From assembly GCA_964502525.1 (NCBI GenBank), contig CAZCXH010000047.1:1-31321 (forward strand): a DNA stretch of 31,321 nt. Direction: 5' to 3'. The DNA is from DATLYB01 sp964502525 (lineage in GTDB: Bacteria; Bacteroidota; Bacteroidia; Chitinophagales; CAIOSU01). Of the stretch, positions 16,066 through 23,316 are shown piece by piece. The position numbers were made by a program, and so were the translations under genes. The number at the start of each line of letters is the position of its first letter. Position 1 is the stretch's first letter. Under the pieces are notes generated by a model. That model saw only the letters and a program-made list of their open reading frames with translations, did no database searches and had not been told where the DNA came from.

Positions 16066-16114
16066 CAACACTCAACACTCAACACTCAGCACTCAGCACT
16101 CAGCACCCAACACT
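16066..16114 (+). repeat. CAACACT heptamer array
   Basis: Seven tandem units in exact phase: three CAACACT, two CAGCACT, CAGCACC, CAACACT. Located between element copy A and yraN. Confidence 0.9.
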
Positions 16115-16178
16115 CATTTCAACGTGAAATAAAGAGAAATTTTGCTGAAATTGCGCTCTCAGTAAATTTTCGTACTTC

Positions 16179-16544
16179 ATGACGGATCATATTGACCTTG
16201 GAAAACAGGGGGAAAAGCTGGCTTACACCTTTCTCCGCAAGAAGGGCTACGAGATACTCGCAACCAACTTCCGCTATGAGAAAACGGAAATTGACATTGT
16301 GTGCAAGACGGGGAAAACGATTGTATTCGTTGAGGTAAAAACACGGTCAACAGACGCGCATGGCCATCCGGAAGAAGCTGTTGACGCAAAAAAACAGGAC
16401 AAGATTGTCCGCGCTGCCGAACGATTCATCGAGGTGCATGACATGCTTGGCGACATACGGTTTGATGTCGTTTCAATCATCTTCGATGGAAAGAAAAAGA
16501 AGGTGGCGCATATCCGGGATGCGTTTTTTCCATATCAGGAGTGA
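16179..16544 (+). CDS. yraN: YraN family (UPF0102) nuclease-fold protein
   Basis: 121 residues with the family pattern in order: DLGKQGEKLAYTFLRKKGYEIL, then NFRYEKTEIDIVCKTGKTIVFVEVKTR, then EEAVDAKKQDKIVRAAERFI. The E-x-D ... E-V-K triad (EIDIV and VEVKTR) is that of restriction-endonuclease/Holliday-junction-resolvase-fold proteins. Length is typical. Conserved in nearly all bacteria; the exact role is unsettled. Followed by the frameshifted intervening-sequence protein and prfB. Confidence 0.92.
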   Translation: MTDHIDLGKQGEKLAYTFLRKKGYEILATNFRYEKTEIDIVCKTGKTIVFVEVKTRSTDAHGHPEEAVDAKKQDKIVRAAERFIEVHDMLGDIRFDVVSIIFDGKKKKVAHIRDAFFPYQE

Positions 16545-16554
16545 AGGAACGATG

Positions 16555-16575
16555 ATTGACTATTGATGATTGATG
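16555..16575 (+). repeat. ATTGATG heptamers, facing CATCAAT array at 16957
   Basis: Three units (ATTGACT, ATTGATG, ATTGATG) just before and into the start of the four-helix-bundle gene. The complementary word occurs downstream of that gene, so the gene is enclosed by an inverted pair of arrays. Confidence 0.65.
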
Positions 16576-16933
16576 AATAAGGAAGAACTAAAGGATAGAA
16601 CAATGAAATTTGCTCATCGCTGTGTTAACCTGGCAGCCAAATTGCCGCTGAATATTTTAGGAAAAATCGTTGCAGGGCAGATAATCCGATGTTCAACATC
16701 TGTTGCCGCCAACTATCGGGCAGCCTGTCTCGCGCAATCAAAAAAAGCCTTCGCATCTAAAATCAGTATCGTAATATGAAGAATCTGACGAAACCGAATT
16801 CTGGATTGAATTTATCATTAACGAAAATCTGATAAGGAAAGATCTTGTTGAAAATCTTCTAAAGGAGGCTCACGAACTCACCTCAATATTTATCTCTTCA
16901 AGAAGAACAGTACAAAAAGGAATGATCGAATAA
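16573..16933 (+). pseudogene. Four-helix-bundle (23S rRNA intervening-sequence) protein, frameshifted
   Basis: From ATG 16573 the frame reads MKFAHRCVNLAAKLPLNILG, IRCSTSVAANYRAACLAQSK and KKAFASKISIVI, then stops at TGA. One base further on, another frame continues ESDETEFWIEFIINENLI and ends ...VQKGMIE with TAA at 16931-16933. Together they make the normal 115-120-residue S23 family protein, so one extra T (near 16776) broke the frame, or there is a sequence error. Members are stand-alone or encoded in 23S rRNA insertions; function unknown. Flanked by inverted ATTGATG/CATCAAT arrays. Confidence 0.8.
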
Positions 16934-16956
16934 TTGATTTTAACTTTGTTTCCATT

Positions 16957-16984
16957 CATCAATAATAAACCATCAATCAACAAT
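16957..16984 (+). repeat. CATCAAT heptamer array directly before prfB
   Basis: CATCAAT, AATAAAC, CATCAAT, CAACAAT in exact 7-bp phase (16957-16984), continuing into CCAATGA, which contains the prfB start codon. Inverted relative to 16555-16575. Confidence 0.75.
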
Positions 16985-16987
16985 CCA

Positions 16988-18077
16988 ATGACACAGGAAC
17001 AACTGAAAGATCTTAAAGATCGGGTCGCCTCGCTTAAGAGGTATCTTTGAGGTAGAAAATAAAGAAGCTGAAACCCGTGAGAAGGAGCGGCTCACTACGG
17101 AGCCAACCTTTTGGAACAATCCCCACCGCGCACAGGAAATTTTAAAAGTCATCAAGAGCAACAAGATGTGGCTTGACGCCTGCCGCGAAGCGCAACAGTC
17201 CGTTGATGACGCAAGCGTACTTTATGATTTTTTTAAAGAAGGCGAGGCGCAGGCTGCCGAAGTGGATAAACAGTATGAAGCCGCCCGCAACAAGGTCGAA
17301 GAGCTGGAGTTCAAATCAACGCTCAGCAATCAGGAGGATCAATTAAGCGCTGTGATCGAGATCAACAGCGGTGCGGGCGGCACTGAAAGCTGCGACTGGG
17401 CGGAGATGCTCATGCGCATGTACATCATGTGGGGCGAAAAAGAGGGCTACAAAGTTTCGCAGGTTGATTTGCAGCAGGGCGAAGTGGCGGGCATCAAATC
17501 AGCCACCATTGAAATAGATGGCGAATTCGCCTATGGCTATCTGAAGGGTGAAAATGGCGTCCACCGCCTCGTGCGCATCTCTCCTTTCGATTCCAACAAA
17601 AGAAGACATACCTCTTTCGCTTCGGTGTTTGTTTATCCTGTTGTTGATGATACGATTGAAATTGATGTAAACCCGGCCGACCTCGAATGGGACACCTTCC
17701 GCTCCAGCGGTAAAGGCGGACAAAACGTGAACAAGGTAGAAACTGCGGTGCGTGTGCGCCACCTGCCGACAGGCATCGTGGTAGAATGCCAGGAAACGCG
17801 GTCGCAGCATCAGAACCGTGAAAAGGCAATCACGCTTTTGAAGTCACGCCTTTATGAAATGGAACTGCGCAAGCGCACCGAGGAGCGCGAAAAAATCGAG
17901 AACAACAAAATGAAAATTGAGTGGGGCTCGCAGATACGCTCCTACGTGCTGCATCCTTACAAGATGGTGAAGGACGTCCGCACGGGTTATGAAACGGGCA
18001 ACGCCCAGGCTGTGCTTGACGGCAACCTGAATGATTTTATCAAAGCCTTCCTGATGAACAAAACAGTTGCCGGTTAG
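16988..18077 (+). CDS. prfB: Peptide chain release factor 2 with programmed +1 frameshift
   Basis: The first 20 codons (ATG 16988; MTQEQLKDLKDRVASLKRYL) end at an in-frame TGA (17048-17050). Shifting +1 after CTT gives EVENKEAETREKE and an open frame to 18077, about 362 residues in all, normal for RF2. The stop-recognition tripeptide SPF lies in VRISPFDSNKRRHTSF and the catalytic GGQ in SSGKGGQNVNKVET. RF2 ends translation at UAA and UGA and hydrolyses peptidyl-tRNA. Low RF2 raises frameshifting at its own UGA, a feedback loop. Any annotation starting at the later ATG 17166 would truncate the protein. Confidence 0.95.
17039..17051 (+). promoter_or_regulatory. prfB autoregulatory frameshift site
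   Basis: AGG-TAT-CTT-TGA-G: the CTT slippery codon directly before the UGA and an SD-like AGG three bases upstream of CTT, as in E. coli. The base after UGA is G instead of the usual C. The SD-like stimulator is kept although most genes here show no Shine-Dalgarno sequence. Confidence 0.92.
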
Positions 18078-18144
18078 ATTTGTAAGTCAACGAGACTTCG
18101 AAAAAAATCTTACCGCATCGCTCGGACGGTTAAAAGTATTATGC

Positions 18145-18151
18145 TACCTTG
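18145..18151 (+). promoter_or_regulatory. -7 box for the zinc-ribbon gene
   Basis: TACCTTG followed by CG, a near match to TAnnTTTG, 21 bases before the start at 18173. Confidence 0.35.
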
Positions 18152-18172
18152 CGCGCATAAAGCAATTGCTTA

Positions 18173-18373
18173 ATGGCAAGCGAGAAACTAAAATGCCCAA
18201 TTTGCGACAGTGATTCTTTGCAACCTAAACCCCTTACTTTCTTTGACCGGTTCGTTTCACTCATCAGCAATGATCTGATAAGGCATTTCACCTGCGTCAG
18301 GTGCAACTGGGATGGCAGGGCGCATTTGTCCAAAACGCATCATCGCCATGCAGAAGTTGCATCCAACGGCTAA
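18173..18373 (+). CDS. Small zinc-ribbon protein
   Basis: 66 residues with two CxxC knuckles: CPICDSDSLQPKPLTFFDRF (first Cys pair at 8 and 11) and FTCVRCNWDG (second pair near 41 and 44), the layout of a zinc ribbon. Between them is a hydrophobic FDRFVSLISNDL stretch. The His-rich tail may be ordinary. Function unknown; probably cytoplasmic. Own promoter box likely, not part of prfB's operon. Confidence 0.7.
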   Translation: MASEKLKCPICDSDSLQPKPLTFFDRFVSLISNDLIRHFTCVRCNWDGRAHLSKTHHRHAEVASNG

Positions 18374-18516
18374 GAACTAGGTGTTTACCCGTACGCATTC
18401 TAACCTGCTTTTATTCCGTAATTACACGTATTTAAAAATAAATTACAGTTATTTCTTTGTTTATCCGCACTAATGTGCAAGTTTTGCAGTTCTTCACATA
18501 GCATAATTTCCTAACG

Positions 18517-18702
18517 GTGGCAAAAAGAGGAAATATCGGTTTTACTGAGAAAGACCTCGCCAAATACATTATCAACTCAAGGGAGAATGCAGAAATTTTC
18601 ATTGCCAAATGGATGACCCGCCACCATTCAACACGGGAGAAAGCCCTGAAGCGCCTCAGGCAATTGGGCGTGCATTATTCGGATCTCCGCGATAAGCAGT
18701 AA
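18517..18702 (+). CDS. Small basic hypothetical protein
   Basis: 61 residues from GTG 18517: MAKRGNIGFTEKDLAKYI, then a helical WMTRHHSTREKALKRLRQLG with many Arg/Lys. No motif recognised; compact helical and possibly nucleic-acid binding by charge only. It is unusually clean for random DNA (strong helix pattern, no rare residues) but could still be spurious. Confidence 0.45.
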   Translation: MAKRGNIGFTEKDLAKYIINSRENAEIFIAKWMTRHHSTREKALKRLRQLGVHYSDLRDKQ

Positions 18703-18790
18703 AAATTTCCGGCATTTTTTTTTGAGCTGCGGAATAATCCAAACATCCTCCAATGGCTTCAACCGTGATTGAATGAGTAAAACTTTGTAC

Positions 18791-18933
18791 GTCAGGGCTA
18801 ACGCCAATCGAACTTGCAACATCAAGTCCCCGCGCTAAATCGCGGAGTTGCAATATGCACGCTTCAAGCGCTAAACACATGCTGAAGGCAGACTTAAAGC
18901 AGAACTGAGTGTTAACAAGGGCTTAGCCCTGAC
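18791..18933. repeat. Nested inverted repeats in a gene-free region
   Basis: GTCAGGGCTAA (18791-18801) pairs perfectly with TTAGCCCTGAC (18923-18933). Inside are TTGCAAC/GTTGCAA and CCGCG-CTAAAT-CGCGG. Further on, near 19176-19190, CGGGCT-TT-AGCCCG is another palindrome. The gene-free region 18703-19373 is made almost entirely of such elements plus copy B and the 19218 element. Confidence 0.6.
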
Positions 18934-18979
18934 ATGCGAAAAAAGCAACGAACTGTTGTACAATTCTTTGTTGTTCAAC

Positions 18980-19081
18980 TATACCGGGAGTAGTCGAGTT
19001 TCCAAAGGAACGAGACGTACTCTCGGTTAATACCGAACATTCTACGGTTCAATTTTCGAAAACCTGACTTGTTTCGGTATA
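18980..19081 (-). repeat. 102-bp double-hairpin element, copy B (inverted)
   Basis: The reverse complement aligns with copy A (15952-16054) over its full length at about 90% identity, with one single-base gap. In the second stem the A-T pair at the third position of copy A is a G-C pair in copy B, a compensatory change; one other pair is lost. Confidence 0.85.
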
Positions 19082-19217
19082 AAATGTTAAGATTCAGTGC
19101 TGAAGTCCAATACTGGCAGTCATCCTTTAGCCCCGCGCTTAAGCACGGATTAAAAAACGATGCCCAAGCCTTGGTCGGGCTTTAGCCCGCATTAGTTGGA
19201 AACAATAGTGTAATGCA

Positions 19218-19358
19218 ATTATACTGTGCGCGGGATAAAATCGTACATTTTCTATTTCTGTTTACAGTTTATATGTTTACGGTTTACGGTTGCTCCACTG
19301 CCCAAACCGTAAACTGTAAACGGCTCAATGGCGCAATTTATCCCGTTCAAAGTATAAT
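19218..19358. repeat. Inverted-repeat element enclosing GTTTACG heptamer dyad
   Basis: ATTATACT-n5-CGGGATAAA (19218-19239) faces TTTATCCCG-n5-AGTATAAT (19337-19358), 17 of 22 paired. Inside, GTTTACG units (19265-19291) face CGTAAAC-type units (19304-19322) and form a 16 of 17 bp hairpin. It ends 15 bases before the DUF3592 start. Confidence 0.75.
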
Positions 19359-19373
19359 ACAATATATGCAATT

Positions 19374-19844
19374 ATGAAATCTGAGATCTCTGAAAACGAA
19401 GTCATTGGAAATGACTTGTCGTTCCGCCTTCCCGGAAGGAGCCAGCGCGGATTGCGAGTCAACGCCAGAAAGCTTCTCATGAGATTTATAGCGGGGTATA
19501 TCGTGATTGCCGGTGCGCTGGTGGGCGCTCGCTGTACTTTCTTTATCAACGCGAACTATGCCGAAGGCGTAGTCACTGATATAAAGAAATCACCGCGGGG
19601 ATACTCTTTTGAGCCGCACGTCATATTTACGGCAGGTGACGGAAAGCAGGTCAGCTTTGCCGCTGCGCAAAACCTCCGCGTAAAGCCCGGTGAGCGCGTG
19701 AACGTGATTTATAAAAGCGCCAACCCCAACCGCGCTGCGGTTTACAGCTTCTTCGGATTCTGGTTCAATTCGATTCTCGTTTGCCAGGTGCTTGTGTTAT
19801 TTTGGGTGGGGCTGCTGGTCGTATATTACGGAGATTATCCTTAA
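19374..19844 (+). CDS. DUF3592-like membrane protein
   Basis: 156 residues: a cytoplasmic N-terminus, membrane helix near 42-60 (LMRFIAGYIVIAGALVGARC), an outside-facing beta-rich domain with EGVVTDIKKSPRGYSFEPHV, then GKQVSFAAAQNLRVKPGERVNVIY and NPNRAAVY, and a second helix near 128-150. The AEGVV ... G..V.V.Y..NP..A pattern is that of DUF3592. Function unknown. The leader contains the inverted-repeat element at 19218-19358. Confidence 0.75.
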   Translation: MKSEISENEVIGNDLSFRLPGRSQRGLRVNARKLLMRFIAGYIVIAGALVGARCTFFINANYAEGVVTDIKKSPRGYSFEPHVIFTAGDGKQVSFAAAQNLRVKPGERVNVIYKSANPNRAAVYSFFGFWFNSILVCQVLVLFWVGLLVVYYGDYP

Positions 19845-19864
19845 CCCGTCAGCGCGCTTGAAAC

Positions 19865-20725
19865 TCAGGAAATGATCCTGATCAGTTGCGACACTTCTTC
19901 CATCTTGTCAGTGAGCGCATCTTCCTTGTAAACTTCGATGAGGTTTTCCAAAAGCAGGCTGATAATCACCTTGTTGGGGCATGGAACGAAAACTGCCGGG
20001 TCTAATTTTTCACCGCGTTTTTCCAGTTCGGCAAGCAATTCGTTGCGGCTGAAGATGGCACCGCGATTCAAAGGGTTAATGTGAAACAGTATCTTGCTGC
20101 GGGTATCTTCATCCGCCACGCTGAAATCAACATGTCCTTTTGTATAAGCGAGGATGAAACGGTTGTTGGGGAGGTTCACGCCATAAACGGGCATGTCAAG
20201 GTCGTGGGCAATGATGAGGTAAAGCACGCCCATCATCAGCCCGTTGCCGCATTTGTTTTCGACAGCCTTGTGAATGAAAAAATTGCGTGACGATGCTTTC
20301 GGGGAAAATTCGAGGATGGTGTATAAAACATGATTGAAAATATTAACCTGTTCAAGCGGTGTGAGATGATGGCTCAGTTCGAGCCAGATGGTTCGTTTCA
20401 GACGGTCGAGGTCATCCTTTAACTTCTTCTTGTCGAAATCGGGATATTGGTATTGCGCAACAAGGCAGGCTCCTTCAAAGAGGTCGCCAGGATTCAGATT
20501 CGTCCACTGCCTGAATTCATGCGTGAGATTGTCAAACTGGATGCGGTGGATGATGGTCTCTATGCGCTCCTGCAGCATCGGGTCGAACGAGCCTTGCCAG
20601 GCGTTTTCCAGCGTGGGGATGATGCGCGAGCCGTATGACATCAGCTTTCCTGATACATGCTTGAACACCTCTTTGTCGGGGTCGTCAAGCAGCGAGATGA
20701 GCGCGCTGAGTTCTTTGTGTTCCAT
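19865..20725 (-). CDS. SirB1-family transglutaminase-like protein
   Basis: 286 residues: a helical HEAT-like N-terminal part (LISLLDDPDKEVFKHVSGKL), then the SirB1/transglutaminase-core-2 part with NFFIHKAVENKCGNGLMMGV, LYLIIAHDLDMPVYGVNLPN and a C-terminal helical stretch. The usual GNP-x-S-L motif is CGNGLMMG here. Catalysis is not expected in this family. The start codon overlaps the topA stop (TAATG), so it is translated coupled to topA; a functional link is not known. Confidence 0.8.
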   Translation of the reverse strand: MEHKELSALISLLDDPDKEVFKHVSGKLMSYGSRIIPTLENAWQGSFDPMLQERIETIIHRIQFDNLTHEFRQWTNLNPGDLFEGACLVAQYQYPDFDKKKLKDDLDRLKRTIWLELSHHLTPLEQVNIFNHVLYTILEFSPKASSRNFFIHKAVENKCGNGLMMGVLYLIIAHDLDMPVYGVNLPNNRFILAYTKGHVDFSVADEDTRSKILFHINPLNRGAIFSRNELLAELEKRGEKLDPAVFVPCPNKVIISLLLENLIEVYKEDALTDKMEEVSQLIRIIS

Positions 20726-23055
20726 TATTTTTTAGCAGTTTTTTTGAAACCCCTTCTTTTTTTGGTTTCCGGCTGCTTTTCAATGATCTCAAGACAATCC
20801 TCCAACGTAAGCGCATGCGGGTCCTTGTCTTTCGGGATGCGGTAATTTTTATCTCCCGATTTGATGTAAGGACCGAACCTGCCTTTCAGCACAGAAATAT
20901 CTTTCTCAGGAAAGTGCTTAATATTTTTTTCAGCTTCAAATTTTCTTTTGTTTTCTATGATGGTTGCCGCTTCCTCCAGCCCGATTTCATACACGTCAAA
21001 ATCTTTTGGTATCGAAACAAACTTGTCATCATGCCTGACGTATGGTCCAAACCTTCCGATGGATGCAACCACTTCCTTGCCTTCGTATTCACCCAGATTT
21101 CTCGGCAGCCTGAACAATGGCAGCGCCTCTTCAAGCGTGATGGTTTCAATGGATTGATTAGCCCTTAGTTTGGCATACCTCGGTTTCTCCTCCTCATCCG
21201 GCTTGCCGATTTGCGCCATTGGTCCGTATTTGCCGATTCTCACCAGCACCACCCTGCCCGATTCAGGGTCAGTGCCCAACACGCGCTCACCGGAAGCCCG
21301 TTCGGCAGTGTTCATCGTTTGTTCAACGTCCTTATGAAACGGCTTGTAGAAATCGTCAATCATGTCAGCCCATTTCATCTGCCCGGTGGCGATTTCGTCA
21401 AACTCTTCCTCGATGCGTGCCGTAAAATTGTAATCCATTACATCAGAAAAATTGGCTGCGAGAAAATCATTCACTACGCCCCCCACATCGGTGGGGAAGA
21501 GCTTCGATTTTTCCGCGCCCGTAATTTCGGTCTCGGTTTTTGTTGTGATTTCCCCACTTTTCAACGTCAGCACTTTGAACTGTCTTTCTTTACCTTCTTT
21601 ATCCCTTTTTTCAACATATCCTCTTTTCTGAATGGTTGTAATGGTGGGTGCATAAGTTGACGGACGACCTATTCCAAGCTCCTCCAGCTTTTTAACGAGA
21701 GATGCTTCGTTATAGCGCGGTGGCGCCTTCGAAAATCTTTCACGCGCTATCATCTCCTCCAAATCAAGTAATTGACTCACTTTCAAAGGCGGCAACATCC
21801 CGCTTGTTTCCTCATCGCCTTCATCGTCCTGACCTTCCATATATAATTTAAGAAACCCGTCAAACAGCAAGACTTCACCTTGGGCAACAAGCTCTTCATG
21901 GTTGGTGGAAATGTCAATCCTTACTGTGGTTTTTTCCAAACGAGCATCAGCCATCTGCGAAGCCACCGCCCGCTTCCATATCAGCTCATAGAGCCGCTGC
22001 TCATCGTACTCGCCATCAACTTCGCGTCTGTCGAAAAGCGTGGGACGTATCGCTTCGTGAGCTTCCTGGGCGCTTCTTGATTTTGTCTGATATTGGTGAG
22101 GCTCCGAGTATTCCTTCCCGAAAGATTTTGTTATTTCGGCAGCGGCAGCATCAATAGCGGTTTTCGCAAGATTTACCGAGTCCGTCCTCATATAGGTGAT
22201 GTGTCCGGCTTCGTAAAGGCGCTGCGCCAGCGTCATAGTTTTCAGAACGGAAAAGCCAAGCTTGCGGCTCGCCTCCTGCTGCATGGTTGAAGTGGTGAAA
22301 GGCGCTGGTGGAGTTTTCTTGGAAGGCTTGGTTTGAATATCCGTTATTGCGAACTGCGCTCCGGTTGCTTCCCGTAAAAATTTATTCGCTGCGTTTTCAT
22401 CCGCGAATTTTTTCGGTGACTCCGCCTTCAGCTTTGAAGTTTTTCCGCTGTCGCTGACATTAAAAAGCGCGCTAATCCTGAAAGTAGATTCCGCGCTGAA
22501 CGCGTTGATCTCGCGCTCGCGCTCAACTATCAGCCTCACTGCTACAGACTGCACACGCCCGGCTGAAAGATTTCTCATGGACACCTTGCGCCACAAAATA
22601 GGCGACAACTCGAATCCCACCAGCCTGTCAAGCACCCTGCGCGCCTGCTGCGCATTCACAAGATTGAGGTCAATGCCCCGTGGATTTTTCACCGCCTCAT
22701 CAATTGCCGATTTTGTTATTTCATGAAAAACAATGCGCTTGGCTTCTTTGGGATTCAAACCAAGCACTTCGCACAGATGCCAACTGATGGCTTCTCCCTC
22801 GCGGTCTTCGTCAGTGGCGAGCCACACTTCCTCAGCTTTCTCTGCAAGCTTTTTCAGTTGCTTTACGGTATCTTCCTTGTCCTCGGGAATTTTGTAAGTG
22901 GGTTCATAATCATTCTTAACGTCAATTCCCATTCCCTCCTTCACCAAATCGCGTATATGACCGTAGCTCGAAGCAACCTTGAAGTCTTTTCCGAGAAACT
23001 TTTCAATCGTCTTTGCTTTTGCAGGCGACTCAACGATGAGTAATTTTTGAGGCAT
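20725..23055 (-). CDS. topA: DNA topoisomerase I
   Basis: 776 residues, type IA topoisomerase that relaxes negative supercoils by single-strand passage. TOPRIM: Glu9 in LIVESPAKAKTIEKF and the D82-E-D84-R-E86 acidic motif. Active-site Tyr288 in HITYMRTDSVNL, with LGIGRPSTYAPTI later. The C-terminus carries repeated G-R-F-G-P-Y modules (IGKYGPMAQIG, IGRFGPYVRHD, KGRFGPYIKSG) typical of the Bacteroidota form in place of Cys4 zinc ribbons. A lysine-rich tail ends the protein. Its promoter box lies 20 bases upstream, followed by a heptamer array; the gene is divergent from purB. Confidence 0.95.
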   Translation of the reverse strand: MPQKLLIVESPAKAKTIEKFLGKDFKVASSYGHIRDLVKEGMGIDVKNDYEPTYKIPEDKEDTVKQLKKLAEKAEEVWLATDEDREGEAISWHLCEVLGLNPKEAKRIVFHEITKSAIDEAVKNPRGIDLNLVNAQQARRVLDRLVGFELSPILWRKVSMRNLSAGRVQSVAVRLIVEREREINAFSAESTFRISALFNVSDSGKTSKLKAESPKKFADENAANKFLREATGAQFAITDIQTKPSKKTPPAPFTTSTMQQEASRKLGFSVLKTMTLAQRLYEAGHITYMRTDSVNLAKTAIDAAAAEITKSFGKEYSEPHQYQTKSRSAQEAHEAIRPTLFDRREVDGEYDEQRLYELIWKRAVASQMADARLEKTTVRIDISTNHEELVAQGEVLLFDGFLKLYMEGQDDEGDEETSGMLPPLKVSQLLDLEEMIARERFSKAPPRYNEASLVKKLEELGIGRPSTYAPTITTIQKRGYVEKRDKEGKERQFKVLTLKSGEITTKTETEITGAEKSKLFPTDVGGVVNDFLAANFSDVMDYNFTARIEEEFDEIATGQMKWADMIDDFYKPFHKDVEQTMNTAERASGERVLGTDPESGRVVLVRIGKYGPMAQIGKPDEEEKPRYAKLRANQSIETITLEEALPLFRLPRNLGEYEGKEVVASIGRFGPYVRHDDKFVSIPKDFDVYEIGLEEAATIIENKRKFEAEKNIKHFPEKDISVLKGRFGPYIKSGDKNYRIPKDKDPHALTLEDCLEIIEKQPETKKRRGFKKTAKK

Positions 23056-23074
23056 CAGGTTTAGGTTTAGGTGT

Positions 23075-23082
23075 GCAAAGTA
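23075..23082 (-). promoter_or_regulatory. topA -7 box
   Basis: TACTTTGC on the minus strand, 20 bases before the topA ATG, matching TAnnTTTG. The TTAGATG heptamer array starts eight bases upstream of it, covering the -33 region. Confidence 0.6.
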
Positions 23083-23089
23083 ACTTATT

Positions 23090-23152
23090 TTAGATGTTAG
23101 ATGTTAGACGTTAGATTTTAGATGTTAGATTTCAGATGTTAGACTTTAGCTT
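23090..23152 (+). repeat. TTAGATG heptamer array
   Basis: Nine tandem units in exact 7-bp phase (TTAGATG, TTAGATG, TTAGACG, TTAGATT, TTAGATG, TTAGATT, TCAGATG, TTAGACT, TTAGCTT). It lies directly upstream of the topA -7 box. Confidence 0.95.
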
Positions 23153-23218
23153 TGAATTTTGATTTTCTAATAACACCAGCCAGCATCCTTCTTAGCTCTT
23201 GCTGCTGAGTGATGATGA

Positions 23219-23288
23219 CCAATGTCCAATGACCAATGACCAATGACCAATGACCAATGTCTAATGTCTAATTACTAACATCTAATTT
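23219..23288 (+). repeat. CCAATGA-to-CTAATNT heptamer array
   Basis: Ten units in exact phase: CCAATGT, four CCAATGA, CCAATGT, CTAATGT, CTAATTA, CTAACAT, CTAATTT, i.e. a gradient between two words. CTAACATCTA here is the complement of TAGATGTTAG in the array at 23090. The array ends one base before the purB -7 box. Confidence 0.95.
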
Positions 23289-23289
23289 C

Positions 23290-23297
23290 TATTTTTG
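23290..23297 (+). promoter_or_regulatory. purB -7 box
   Basis: TATTTTTG, an exact TAnnTTTG match, 19 bases before the purB ATG. Confidence 0.65.
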
Positions 23298-23316
23298 AAA
23301 ACACAATTCATCATTA

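Noticed and set aside
15892..16182. Plus-strand frame across 15892-16182
   Set aside because: It is a translation of the heptamer arrays and element copy A (HSTLNTQHSALSTQHS) and has no protein-like pattern.
17166..17168. ATG 17166 as the prfB start
   Set aside because: It would remove the N-terminal domain; the classic frameshift site upstream explains the full-length protein.
21481..21496. CCCCACATCGGTGGGG palindrome within topA
   Set aside because: It encodes the conserved FPTDVG motif of topoisomerase I, so it is explained by native protein sequence rather than insertion.
23090..23288. Possible CRISPR array between topA and purB
   Set aside because: The repeats are 7 bp with no spacers and there are no cas genes; these are tandem heptamers.
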